From UBA1426 sp050953365 (GTDB lineage Bacteria > Bacillota > Clostridia > Peptostreptococcales > Anaerovoracaceae): 64,000 nt of DNA. The DNA lies in contig JBMNMN010000006.1 in NCBI GenBank assembly GCA_050953365.1, forward strand, positions 112,776 through 176,775. Reading direction: 5' to 3'. Positions 35,648-44,245 of the stretch are shown piece by piece (position 1 is the stretch's first letter; each line of letters starts with the position of its first letter). A program made the translations under genes and the position numbers. The notes under the pieces were generated by a model that saw only the letters and a program-made list of their open reading frames with translations, was not told the origin of the DNA and did no database searches.

Positions 35648-36535
35648 ATGAGAATGGTCTTCAATCATACATTAAACGATATATTGAAAAGTAGAGAAAT
35701 TTATGCGACCTATCTACGCAAGTTGGAATCAGATCTTAATAATTTACCGGAAGGGAGACTAAACTGTAAAAGAGTGCGGGGAAAGACCTATTGCTATCAT
35801 TATCTTCCCAAATCGAATAGGAAGAATTCATCCGTGGAGAATATGCCTGTTCAGAAGTATATTCCTAAGGGAAATGAGGAATTGATAACGGCTTTGCTTC
35901 GGCGGGAATTCGTTGAACGCAGCCTAAAAGTTTTGCGTAACAATATTAAAATTTTGGACATATTTCTTAAGAAATTTCAGCCGTATGATCCGGATGAAAT
36001 AGAGGCGCTTATGGCCAAAAAGTATGAGGGTTTGACATATAAACCTAAGGCAGAAGCGAAGTATGAGGGTTTGGCATATAAACCGAAAGCAGAAGGAACG
36101 GAAGGAGCGACTTCCACGAAAGGTTCATCTTGGGCGCAGGAACCTTATCAAAGGAATGAAAGCCATGCTGAAGGGCTGAAACACAGTACTCTCAACGGAC
36201 TTAAGGTGCGATCAAAATCAGAAGCAATTATCGCGGGGCTTCTGGAGGCGAATGAGATTCCCTTTCGATATGAAGCTAAGCTTGAGCTGGGAGGTCAAAT
36301 TTTTTATCCGGATTTTACGATTCTCAGGCCGGAGGATGGGCAAATTCTCTACTGGGAACATTTTGGAATGGCCGATGACAGGCAATACAGCATAGCAATG
36401 CATCAAAAGATCGAAGCGTATATTCGTCATGGAATTATACCGGGAATACATCTGATCATGAGCTTCGAAACAAAAGAAAATGCAATAGATCCGAGAGCTA
36501 TTGCAGCAATGATAAAAGCGTATATAACAGAGTAG
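35648..36535 (+). CDS. Orphan protein with C-terminal PD-(D/E)XK-like nuclease fold (paralogue of 57233-58051)
   Basis: A 295-residue protein. The N-terminal part has LPEGRLNCKRVRGKTYCYHYLP, shared with its paralogue as LPEG..IRGK..YYHYLP. The middle has a 13-residue tandem duplication (KYEGLTYKPKAEA then KYEGLAYKPKAEG, about 125-150). The C-terminal domain has LKVRSKSEAIIAGLLE (E192), IPFRYEAKL (E209), FYPDFTI (D222) and ILYWEHFG (E237), a nuclease-like core in which the usual Lys of motif III is replaced by a His, with lysines in the next helix. I know no assigned function. AAGGAGATG precedes the start. No partner gene is adjacent. Confidence 0.65.
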   Translation: MRMVFNHTLNDILKSREIYATYLRKLESDLNNLPEGRLNCKRVRGKTYCYHYLPKSNRKNSSVENMPVQKYIPKGNEELITALLRREFVERSLKVLRNNIKILDIFLKKFQPYDPDEIEALMAKKYEGLTYKPKAEAKYEGLAYKPKAEGTEGATSTKGSSWAQEPYQRNESHAEGLKHSTLNGLKVRSKSEAIIAGLLEANEIPFRYEAKLELGGQIFYPDFTILRPEDGQILYWEHFGMADDRQYSIAMHQKIEAYIRHGIIPGIHLIMSFETKENAIDPRAIAAMIKAYITE

Positions 36536-36900
36536 GTTTGCGGTTTTTATTATATTAAGCGTATTACAGGGAAACTTACAGGGGAAAAATTGCAATTTCT
36601 GAGATTGCTTTTATTCGATGTGTTATACGTAATTATAGTATAGTCACAACATTATAGTATAATCACAAAATATTTATATTTACAATTCTAAGCCAGTCTT
36701 GTGGATAAAGGATATAGTATGATTCATTGAAAATCCCAATAGAGAATGGTAGAATACATGCATATAGAGACATAAAAGAACTAGATGGCTGCCTAAGGCT
36801 TCAATTATAACGTCGACAAGAGCGCGAGTTGTTTGTAACTGCAATTAGTAAGAGCTAAAAAGAGTCAAAAAGTGTTGAAGCGTCAAATAAGCGCAAATAG
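36536..36900. other. AT-rich gap with no recognised gene
   Basis: AT-rich DNA with a duplicated ATAGTATA(A/G)TCACAA word near 36635-36670. I see no gene or terminator with confidence. Confidence 0.4.
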
Positions 36901-36921
36901 TGATTAATATGGAAAGGTACA

Positions 36922-37003
36922 GTTGCATGCAATTTCAACCTATGCTTTATATGAAATCTTGAAGTACTCCGTGACAATATGGAGAGGTGCAATTGCATGT
37001 AAT
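36922..37003 (+). promoter_or_regulatory. Paired palindromic sites upstream of the first DeoR gene
   Basis: GTTGCATGCAAT (36922-36933) and ATTGCATGTAAT (36992-37003) lie 70 bases apart in matching contexts (ATATGGARAGGT before, TTTCAACC after). Two such spaced palindromes directly upstream of a DeoR-family gene suggest autoregulatory operators that could be bridged by looping. Confidence 0.45.
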
Positions 37004-37050
37004 TTCAACCAACGCTTTGGAAGAAATACCCCGAATGGAGAGGGAGAAAA

Positions 37051-37824
37051 ATGTTACAGGAAGATCGATTTTTAAAAATCCTGGAATACATTAGCGATAA
37101 GAATATCACCACCTTTTCTCAATTGAAGGATGTGTTGGGGGTTTCCGAGGGAACCGTGCGCAGGGACTTATCCAGAATGGAGAAAAGCGGCATGCTTAAA
37201 ATCGTCCGTGGGGGAGTGGTTCCCGTTAAAGATGATTTATCAAAGCAATCATTCCAAATGCGAAGCATCGAGCACAGAGAGGAAAAGCGGGATCTGGCTA
37301 AAGCGCTCAGAGAAATCATTGTTGACGGACAGGCCATTGCCATGAACGGCGGAACCACGCATATTGAAACCGCCAAATACCTGGCTAAAAACTACACTCG
37401 CCTGACGATTATTACAAATAATTTGAATGCTGTTGAAACATTGAAGGAGAATAAGGGCTTTACGATTATTATTACCGGCGGCATTCACGATCCCAAAGAA
37501 AACGTTTTGTTCGGCAGACAGTGTACAAACGCTATCCTCTCCTATAATGTAGATATCGCCTTGCTGGCGGTTAACGCCATTTCATTAAAAAATGGTATAA
37601 CGGATTTCAGACTGGAAGAGATAAGCATTTTAAATGCATTTATGAAATCTTCAAGAATGAAGGTTGTGGTAGCGGATCACAGTAAGTTTGATCGGGTTGC
37701 TTGTATGAATGTGTGTGAAATTGGAGCAATAGACTGCATTTTAACCGACAGATATATCGATCCGAACCTGCTGGAAAAATATCGGGCGACGGGTGTCCGT
37801 ATAATAACCCCAACCGATGGATAG
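37051..37824 (+). CDS. DeoR-family transcriptional regulator 1
   Basis: A 257-residue protein: N-terminal winged helix (FSQLKDVLGVSEGTVRRDLS, about 20-40), then the DeoR sensor domain with MNGGTTHIETAKYLA, TIITNNLNAVETL and VVVADHSKFDRVA. DeoR regulators usually repress sugar or phosphosugar genes and respond to phosphorylated intermediates. GAGAGGGAG precedes ATG. A close relative follows 150 bases later, so the pair arose by duplication or both control the downstream phosphonatase-transporter genes. Confidence 0.9.
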   Translation: MLQEDRFLKILEYISDKNITTFSQLKDVLGVSEGTVRRDLSRMEKSGMLKIVRGGVVPVKDDLSKQSFQMRSIEHREEKRDLAKALREIIVDGQAIAMNGGTTHIETAKYLAKNYTRLTIITNNLNAVETLKENKGFTIIITGGIHDPKENVLFGRQCTNAILSYNVDIALLAVNAISLKNGITDFRLEEISILNAFMKSSRMKVVVADHSKFDRVACMNVCEIGAIDCILTDRYIDPNLLEKYRATGVRIITPTDG

Positions 37825-37900
37825 AGAATTAAGTGATAGCTGACAGGGTGTCCGTATAATAATGCCAACCGATGGATAAAGAATGTGATGGCTGGCAGGG
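37791..37900. repeat. 55-bp tandem duplication beginning in the last codons of DeoR gene 1
   Basis: GGGTGTCCGTATAATAA at 37791 recurs at 37846, each followed by CCAACCGATGGATA. The first copy encodes the end of the protein and its stop; the second is downstream. A decayed third trace follows. Confidence 0.85.
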
Positions 37901-37975
37901 GTAGGCATTAGGCATAATAGCGTCAACAGGTGTACAAGGAATCAGATAACACAAGGAATGTACAAGGAATAACAT

Positions 37976-38740
37976 ATGATACAAGAAGAAAGATTAAACA
38001 AAATAGTAGAGTTTTTGAAAAAGCATAAAACCGCCAAGCTGCATGAGTTGAGTGAGTTAAATAATGTCTCGATGGATACGGTAAGACGAGACCTTAAGAA
38101 ACTGGAGGATTTGGGTGTTTTGCGGAGAGTCCGCGGAGGCGCTGTTTACAAAGATGTTAATCTGCCCACCCTAGCCTTTGAGGGTCGCAGTATTGTAAAC
38201 AGTAACGAAAAAAAAGAACTGGCCTCTCTGATAAAAGATTTTGTCATTGACGGGCAGACCATTGCCATTAACAGCGGCACCACTACTTTGGAAGTGGCAA
38301 GAGTCCTGGCGGAGAACTTCAACAGCCTTACTGTGATCACTAATGATCTGCATATCATTAAGATGATGTCGGCAAAGCGTAACTTTGTTGTCATTGTTCC
38401 CGGTGGTGTAGTGGATCCCAACGAGGACGCCATATTCGGCGAAAGCTGCGAAAAAGATATTTCCAAATATAATGCCGATATGGCAATCCTGGCAGTTAAT
38501 GCTATTTCCATAGAAAAAGGAATCACTGATTTTCGATTGAATCAGGCTGGAATCATGGAAACTATGAAGGAGATAGCAAGGAAAGTCTTTGTCGTAGCAG
38601 ACTTCAGTAAATTTGGACGGACTTCCAGCATGAATATTCTTTCGTTGTCTGAAATCGACTACATAATTAGCGATTCCAAATTTCCCGAAGAGTTTAGGGA
38701 ACCCTTAGAAACCATGGGAATTACGGTGGTCACACCTTAA
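37976..38740 (+). CDS. DeoR-family transcriptional regulator 2
   Basis: A 254-residue protein with the same architecture: LHELSELNNVSMDTVRRDLK helix-turn-helix and a sensor domain with INSGTTTLEVARVLA, TVITNDLHIIKMM and VFVVADFSKFGRTS. Clearly similar to regulator 1 along its length but diverged. A terminator (38861-38902) lies between it and the phosphonatase-like gene, so control of that cluster would be in trans. Confidence 0.9.
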   Translation: MIQEERLNKIVEFLKKHKTAKLHELSELNNVSMDTVRRDLKKLEDLGVLRRVRGGAVYKDVNLPTLAFEGRSIVNSNEKKELASLIKDFVIDGQTIAINSGTTTLEVARVLAENFNSLTVITNDLHIIKMMSAKRNFVVIVPGGVVDPNEDAIFGESCEKDISKYNADMAILAVNAISIEKGITDFRLNQAGIMETMKEIARKVFVVADFSKFGRTSSMNILSLSEIDYIISDSKFPEEFREPLETMGITVVTP

Positions 38741-38860
38741 AGCAGCGATGTGTCATTAAAGTGATCCACCATGAAGTGATACCGAGAAGAGCAAGACGTT
38801 CAGACGCGATTCAGATGCGATAAGTTAAACCCGGCGAACTTATATATTGGAAAGTTGTGC

Positions 38861-38902
38861 AATAATAAGCAAGGAATATGCAATTTCTTGCTTATTATTT
38901 TT
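38861..38902 (+). terminator. Terminator after DeoR regulator 2
   Basis: 13-bp stem AATAATAAGCAAG / CTTGCTTATTATT followed by a T-rich tract. Confidence 0.8.
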
Positions 38903-38963
38903 ATTTATCCCTAATAAATATTTAATATTATTGCAGAAATTTTAAAAATATTGCAAAAAGTTG

Positions 38964-38992
38964 TTGCAATCTTCTGTAAATAGTGTTTTAAT
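38964..38992 (+). promoter_or_regulatory. Promoter of the phosphonatase-like cluster
   Basis: TTGCAA (38964-38969), 17 bases, TTTAAT (38987-38992), 40 bases before the start codon. TTGCAA words recur just upstream (ATATTGCAAAAAGTTGTTGCAA). Confidence 0.6.
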
Positions 38993-39031
38993 GGGCTTAA
39001 AGTAGCTTTCGTTTTTGAAGGAGGGTGCAAA

Positions 39032-39877
39032 ATGTATAACAGACGCTACACAGGAAAAATTGAATTAGCTGTTTTGGACACAGCGGGCACATTCTGTGAC
39101 GGCCCCGGAGACTTGAGGCACAGATGGCCGCTGGATGACTTGAGAGGCTGCAAAGCTCCCGTAGTTCCTTTCTACGAGGCGTTGAGGGAGTACGGCATCG
39201 AATGCGATTGGGCCACCATCAGAAAACCCATGGGAAACTTTAAGCCCACCCATCTTCGTATGCTCTTGAGTCTGCCCGAGGTTTCGGCCCAGTTTGAAGA
39301 AAAGTACGGCAGGCCCTGGAATGAGGAGGATTTTGAGAAGATCCTGGCAACCTTCAGGCCGCTGATGTCCAAGTACATAGTCGATGAGGACCTGGCCAGA
39401 CCCATCGACGGAGCCTTGGAATGCATCGAGAAACTAAGAGCTGCCGGAATTTTGGTCGGCTGCGACACAGGTTATTACGAGGAAGACTCACTTAAGCTGA
39501 ACAAGCTTCTTGAGGACAAATTCGGAATGAAGTTCGACGTTGTAACCAACTCGGAGAAAGTGCCGGGGAGACCTTCGCCCTTCATGGTTTACGATTGCAT
39601 GCTCAGCGCCTACAAGCTGACGAACAAAGTAATTCCCATTGAAGCCGTAGTAAAGATCGACGACACTGCTGCGGGCATGAAGTGCGGAAACAACGCAGGT
39701 TGCTGGACCATCGGACTTTATGCTTCCGGCTCCAATGACTACGATACTCTTGCCGCATCAAAACCCGACTTCCTGGTTCCGGACGTTTCTTATGTGCCGG
39801 ATATTATTTTTGGTCAGATTGAGCCAAGGCTGAGAAGAGGTGAAAGACCCGGACAGGGAATCATTGAAACCATCTAG
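39032..39877 (+). CDS. phnX: Phosphonoacetaldehyde hydrolase-like HAD protein
   Basis: A 281-residue HAD-fold protein. The nucleophile motif AVLDTAGTFCD is near residue 15; the cap carries RKPMGNFKPTHLRMLL, placing a lysine where PhnX has its Schiff-base Lys; then GCDTGYYEED, GRPSPFMVYD and VVKIDDTAAGMKCGNNAGCWTIGL. These match phosphonatases, which split phosphonoacetaldehyde to acetaldehyde and phosphate. No PhnW transaminase is near, so the usual aminoethylphosphonate route is not complete here. GAAGGAGGGTG precedes ATG. A different phosphonate or phospho-aldehyde substrate remains possible. Confidence 0.78.
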   Translation: MYNRRYTGKIELAVLDTAGTFCDGPGDLRHRWPLDDLRGCKAPVVPFYEALREYGIECDWATIRKPMGNFKPTHLRMLLSLPEVSAQFEEKYGRPWNEEDFEKILATFRPLMSKYIVDEDLARPIDGALECIEKLRAAGILVGCDTGYYEEDSLKLNKLLEDKFGMKFDVVTNSEKVPGRPSPFMVYDCMLSAYKLTNKVIPIEAVVKIDDTAAGMKCGNNAGCWTIGLYASGSNDYDTLAASKPDFLVPDVSYVPDIIFGQIEPRLRRGERPGQGIIETI

Positions 39878-40009
39878 CCTGCCAATAACCTGACATTAAC
39901 CCCCACATAATTCGAACCTAGATGTATCTTTAAATGCGATTGGGCATTCCGTTATTCCGATCCGCAACCGGGATGCCTAATCGCGGTCCATTCAACAGGA
40001 GGGAATGAA

Positions 40010-41320
40010 ATGGAAATTGATCAGGTCAAGCGGTTTGGTTATTCTCCCGAAGAGTATAAAAAGTTTAAAATTTATGCATGGCGTTTCTTATTAGGGTTCT
40101 CGTTTCTGTACATGTGTATCTACTGCTGTAGGTTGAACCTGGCTGCAGTAATGCCTCTTATGATGGAAGAGCAAGGTTGGACCACGGTAGAAATGGGCGT
40201 AATAACAGGAACTCTTTTTTGGACCTATGGCTTCGGACATTTGATTAACGGACGCCTGGGTGAAATCTTTGGATCCAACAGATTTGTTATTTTGTCCGTG
40301 CTCCTGAGCGTGGGCGCCAATATCTTCATCAGTTTTCAAAGTTCGGTTATAATCATCGCCATTATTTGGGGATTCAATGGTTACTTCCAGTCCATGGCAT
40401 GGTCCCCGGGCATGTCCGCTCTAATCAAATGGTGGCCGGGAGACAAGAGAGGCTTCGCCACAGGATTGGCCCATGCCTTCTCGGCAGCAGGCCAAGCAGT
40501 ATGTATACTGGCCGTTACTCTTGCTCTTGCATTATTGCCGGATATGGGCTGGAGAGCGGGTTTTGTTTTTCCGGCCATGATACCTCTGGGCATGTTAATT
40601 ATCTACTTGTTCGTCGCAAAAACCAGTCCCGTTAACATAGGACTTAAGGAATATGAAGAAGAGAATCCGGTAAAGAGGGCACACGAAGAAGAGCAAAGAA
40701 GAGTCCTTGCGGAAAAAGGCAAGCTCTATCCCTATATTCATTTACTTTCTAACTGGAGATTTGACCTCTGGCTGATTATTGCTTTTGTAACAGGATTGGC
40801 AAGATATGGCCTCGTTACCTGGATCCCGCTGTACTTTATTCAAACCTTTGATGTAAATATAAAGACGGGGCTTGTGAGCAGCCTTGTATTACCACTTGGA
40901 ATGGCCATTGGAACGCTGGTAGTGCCCTGGGCTACTGACCGATTCTGCCCCACCAACAGACTGCCTGCCGTTATTTCCAGCGGTCTGGTAGCGGCTATTG
41001 TAGTGTGGGTGTTTTTCCTTATTCAGCCCGGTTTTCTGGCGCAGGCGCTGCTGTTTATCAGCGGATTTTGCGTCTATGCCATCAACGGTCTGTGCTGGGC
41101 TTACGCTTGTGACATCGGCGGCAGAGCATTTGCGGGTACGGCTGCAGGAATTCTTGATTTTGCCGCGTATATGGGAGCCGGCTGCCAGTCTGTAGTATTT
41201 GGCGTAATACTTAACTATGCAGGCTGGACCTCTGTATTTGCAACCGTATCTATTTCACTGCTGGTGCTGGTAGTAATTTCGTGGTTTGCAAGCCGTGGCG
41301 CAAATAGGGAAAGATTGTAG
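40010..41320 (+). CDS. MFS transporter, organophosphate:phosphate antiporter (GlpT/UhpT-like) type
   Basis: A 436-residue protein with 12 predicted spans and a central charged loop (about residues 205-245, EEENPVKRAHEEEQRRV). RLNLAAVMPLMMEEQGWTT, HLINGRLGEIFG, NGYFQSMAWSPGMSALIKWW and GFATGLAHAFSAAGQA resemble the organophosphate antiporter family, which imports glycerol-3-phosphate, hexose phosphates or phosphonates. Position behind the phosphonatase-like gene suggests uptake of its substrate or precursor. AGGAGGG precedes ATG. Confidence 0.85.
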   Translation: MEIDQVKRFGYSPEEYKKFKIYAWRFLLGFSFLYMCIYCCRLNLAAVMPLMMEEQGWTTVEMGVITGTLFWTYGFGHLINGRLGEIFGSNRFVILSVLLSVGANIFISFQSSVIIIAIIWGFNGYFQSMAWSPGMSALIKWWPGDKRGFATGLAHAFSAAGQAVCILAVTLALALLPDMGWRAGFVFPAMIPLGMLIIYLFVAKTSPVNIGLKEYEEENPVKRAHEEEQRRVLAEKGKLYPYIHLLSNWRFDLWLIIAFVTGLARYGLVTWIPLYFIQTFDVNIKTGLVSSLVLPLGMAIGTLVVPWATDRFCPTNRLPAVISSGLVAAIVVWVFFLIQPGFLAQALLFISGFCVYAINGLCWAYACDIGGRAFAGTAAGILDFAAYMGAGCQSVVFGVILNYAGWTSVFATVSISLLVLVVISWFASRGANRERL

Positions 41321-41339
41321 CCGGAGAAAGGAGGATATT

Positions 41340-42479
41340 ATGGATAACTTTGGTGGATTTTGTCCTGTAGAAATTCGTTATATGACGAAAAAAGATATGG
41401 CCAAATATCTCTGCGGATTTGAGATAAGTAAGAAAGTAGCATTGGTAGCCGAGGAGATCGTCATAAAGAGTGCCGGACTGGATCAGATGATCTGGGATAT
41501 GGACGGAAAGTACGAGTTTAAATGGGTTAAAGGAGTCGTTCCCAATCCGACGCAGGAAACGGTAATGAGCGCGCTGGAGTTTATAGGGGAGAGACCGGAA
41601 CTGATTATTGCCATTGGCGGCGGAAGTACGATGGATTTAGCTAAGGGCATAAGCGCTTTCTTCAGATATTACGAAAAAGGCGACTTAACGATTGAAAGTA
41701 TGACACAAGTGATCAAAGATAAAAGTTATCGAGGATCAAAAGATGTGGTACCCATTTATGCGGTACCGACCACTTCGGGAACCGGTTCGGAGTTTACAAA
41801 ATGGGCAACCATATGGGATTTAAATAAGACGGCCAAGTTCTCAATCGATGACAATGAGCTTTATGCAAAGGAAGCATTATTGGTTCCCGAGATGCTCCAT
41901 ACGGTGCCCAAGCGAATGATGCTCAGCACCGGTCTGGATGCCATGTGCCAAGCTATGGAGTCCTTCTGGGCCAAAGCCACCAATCCGCTGGTTCAGGATA
42001 TCGCGACTATGGCGATGATTCGGATCAAGCAGAATTTAAAAAATGCACTTAAGGATGAAGTAGATGAAAAGGCTATGGAGGGAATGTCCATGGGCTCGTC
42101 CATGGCAGGAATTGCTTTTTCCAACACCAGAACAACAGCCTGTCACTCCATTTCATATCCCATGACAATGATGTTTGGCGTACCTCATGGATTTGCATGT
42201 ATTCTCACATTGAACGAAGTTGCCAAACGCAATAAGCTCGTTGTGCCAAAGATCAATGACATGCTGGAAGAGGTATTTGGCGACAGTGAAAACGGTCTTG
42301 CAAATTGGTTAAAGGATGTAAGCGAAGGAATTCAGGAGCTGACACTTTCCGGATTCGGCATCGATGAAAAGGAAATTCCAAGAATCGCCGCTGCGGCCTT
42401 TACGGCAGGCAGAATGGACAACAACCCGGTCGACTTTAGCCAAAAAGACGTAGAAGAAATTCTTTATGCGATTAAGTAG
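41340..42479 (+). CDS. Iron-containing alcohol dehydrogenase (group III)
   Basis: A 379-residue protein from ATG 41340 (AAAGGAGG upstream). The NAD-binding motif is AIGGGSTMDLAKG (about 91-103), then PTTSGTGSEFTKWA. The expected metal ligands map to D200, Q204, H269 and H283 in GLDAMCQAMESF, ACHSISYPM and VPHGFACI; Q204 replaces the usual His. Several phosphonoacetaldehyde reductases belong to this group, so it may interconvert phosphonoacetaldehyde and hydroxyethylphosphonate, or reduce the acetaldehyde released by the hydrolase. Third gene of the cluster and followed by a terminator. Confidence 0.85.
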   Translation: MDNFGGFCPVEIRYMTKKDMAKYLCGFEISKKVALVAEEIVIKSAGLDQMIWDMDGKYEFKWVKGVVPNPTQETVMSALEFIGERPELIIAIGGGSTMDLAKGISAFFRYYEKGDLTIESMTQVIKDKSYRGSKDVVPIYAVPTTSGTGSEFTKWATIWDLNKTAKFSIDDNELYAKEALLVPEMLHTVPKRMMLSTGLDAMCQAMESFWAKATNPLVQDIATMAMIRIKQNLKNALKDEVDEKAMEGMSMGSSMAGIAFSNTRTTACHSISYPMTMMFGVPHGFACILTLNEVAKRNKLVVPKINDMLEEVFGDSENGLANWLKDVSEGIQELTLSGFGIDEKEIPRIAAAAFTAGRMDNNPVDFSQKDVEEILYAIK

Positions 42480-42503
42480 AGAATAGGTCTTATTGGCTAA
42501 AGC

Positions 42504-42545
42504 AAGATGGCAGGTAACGAGACACTCTTATCTGCCATCTTTAAT
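42504..42545. terminator. Terminator between the convergent alcohol dehydrogenase and pduL genes
   Basis: 10-bp stem AAGATGGCAG / CTGCCATCTT with a 17-base loop, followed by TTAATTATT. Confidence 0.7.
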
Positions 42546-42590
42546 TATTATGTATTATGCACTGTACGAAGGGCTAATCTTAGATGAAAT

Positions 42591-43157
42591 TCAGGGAAGC
42601 AGCTCCACCAGGTCGCCTTTTTTCAGTCCGGCTGCGTTTGCTTCGTCCGTGTCCAGGTGTAGTTCCAGATCGAAGTCTTCGTCAATGCGGACGCAGATAT
42701 TCTTAAAGATCACTGCTCGGTCGCCTCCGGCTTCTACTGCTACCTTTTGGCCTTCCTTTAAGCCCAATGCATCGGCTTGTTCCGGCGAAACATGCAGATG
42801 TCTTGCGGCTGCGATAAGGCCTTCTTTCAAATCCGCTTGTCCGGCCGGGCCTATCAGTCTGACTCCCGAGGTGTTCTCAACGTCGGCGGAGAACCGAACT
42901 TCTGCAACGACGCCGATTTCTCTGGCCTTTGTCAAAGTAATTTCAACCTGGGCTTTCTCTCTGGCGGGACCTACAACGCGGACATTTTTTAATACTCCTT
43001 TGGGACCTGCCACATCAACGGTCTCATTGCTGACAAAATCGTCATGCTGCCTAATTTTCCGTAATAAAGTCAACTCATACCCTTTTCCGAATAGAATGTC
43101 AATCAGTTCTTGTGTGAGATGAACATGGATATTTGATATACCGACAGGGATTTTCAT
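42591..43157 (-). CDS. pduL: PduL-type phosphate acyltransferase
   Basis: A 188-residue protein from ATG 43157, which gives the family-typical start MKIPVGISNIHVHLTQE; an upstream ATG (43202) lacks a ribosome site. Zinc-ligand histidines lie in IHVHL and in RHLHVSPEQA, and DLELHLDTDEANAAGL closes the domain. It converts acyl-CoA plus phosphate to acyl-phosphate, the step before ATP formation by acetate kinase. There is no microcompartment gene nearby, so it probably serves as the main phosphotransacetylase. Convergent with the alcohol dehydrogenase; functional linkage to it (aldehyde, acyl-CoA, acyl-phosphate) is inferred. Confidence 0.92.
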   Translation of the reverse strand: MKIPVGISNIHVHLTQELIDILFGKGYELTLLRKIRQHDDFVSNETVDVAGPKGVLKNVRVVGPAREKAQVEITLTKAREIGVVAEVRFSADVENTSGVRLIGPAGQADLKEGLIAAARHLHVSPEQADALGLKEGQKVAVEAGGDRAVIFKNICVRIDEDFDLELHLDTDEANAAGLKKGDLVELLP

Positions 43158-43202
43158 AGTGTTATAGACCTCGCTTCCAAAAAACCAAACGCTATTTTCC
43201 AT

Positions 43203-43430
43203 TCACTTAAAACTTAATTATCTATCCATTATAACTTATAACTAAATTATCTATCCAAATTAACTCAGCCATCTATTCATTTACAACTTAATTCTTTATC
43301 TATCTAAAACTCATTTCCTGTTCATGAACGCTCATTCCGCGTCCATTACAACTTAATCCTTTATCTGCCTAAAACTCATTTCCTTATCCATTAAAATTCA
43401 ATTTCCTATCCATTAATATATCATATACGC
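43203..43430. repeat. Degenerate repeats upstream of pduL
   Basis: Irregular TTATCTATCCATTATAACTTA and AAAACTCATTTCC units of about 50-60 bases. No coding signal; a pduL promoter is not obvious within it. Confidence 0.6.
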
Positions 43431-43566
43431 GGAAAAAAGGTGGCCAAGTTTTATTGCGACACTGTACAAGTGAAGTACAATTCTATCGCGGTGTAACGCC
43501 GTAAATTGCCCAAATTGTCTGAATTGTCAGTCTTTTGTCAAAGTGGCCTTTTTTTATAGAAAGCCC

Positions 43567-43595
43567 TTTACAATATCATTAATAAAAGGCATAAT
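43567..43595 (+). promoter_or_regulatory. F-type ATPase operon promoter
   Basis: TTTACA (43567-43572), 17 bases, CATAAT (43590-43595), about 75 bases before atpI. Confidence 0.6.
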
Positions 43596-43671
43596 GTTAG
43601 CAGTTGGCTATTTGAGAGGTTCCTACATATATATATACGTAACACCATGAAGAGAACATGAAAAGGACTCA

Positions 43672-44193
43672 ATGAATAAAAATGGTCAAAAGTCAATGGT
43701 CAACCCATTATATCGGTACAGTATACTCGCAGCGGTTATCATCCAACTGGGCTCCCTGCCCGTTATTGGATGGAATCCGCTGTTCGCATATGGGCTGGCA
43801 TTAGGAACCTGTATTTCCATTGTGAACTATAATCTGCTGGTGCTCTCGTCTAAATTTGCCCTTTCCATGGGACGGGGACTGAGCTTTGCAGTAGTCGGCT
43901 ACATTGTACGTATGGCAATATATGGAGGAGCGTTTCTCTTCTCCTACAAGACAGGGACGGTAAGCGGTATTGCCACACTGTTTGGATATATGACGGTAAA
44001 ATTGGGCATGTTTTACTTATACGGATTCAAGCCCGGTTTTGCATCAAGGAAGTATGAGGGGATAAAACTAAAAGATATAGATCAGGATCAATGGGCAGCG
44101 GAAAAAGCGGCGAAGGCGGCAAAGCCGGGCCGATTTGAGAAAGTATTTAAAGTCTTTCGTTCCCAGGATTCCGATACTTACAATAAGGACTGA
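43672..44193 (+). CDS. atpI: ATP synthase subunit I (assembly factor)
   Basis: A 173-residue membrane protein with four hydrophobic spans and a charged tail after residue 125. Its position first in the F-type operon, its size slightly above the usual 110-130 and the pattern YRYSILAAVIIQLGSLPVIG identify it as AtpI, thought to help c-ring assembly. AAAGGAC lies before ATG. Confidence 0.82.
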   Translation: MNKNGQKSMVNPLYRYSILAAVIIQLGSLPVIGWNPLFAYGLALGTCISIVNYNLLVLSSKFALSMGRGLSFAVVGYIVRMAIYGGAFLFSYKTGTVSGIATLFGYMTVKLGMFYLYGFKPGFASRKYEGIKLKDIDQDQWAAEKAAKAAKPGRFEKVFKVFRSQDSDTYNKD

Positions 44194-44245
44194 GTCGCCG
44201 AGACAAAAGTCCATTTTACAACCGGATAAGGAGGAGTGACGCCTT

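Noticed and set aside
42493..43122. Plus-strand frame of 209 residues
   Set aside because: It is the complement of the well-supported pduL gene and has serine-rich shadow composition.
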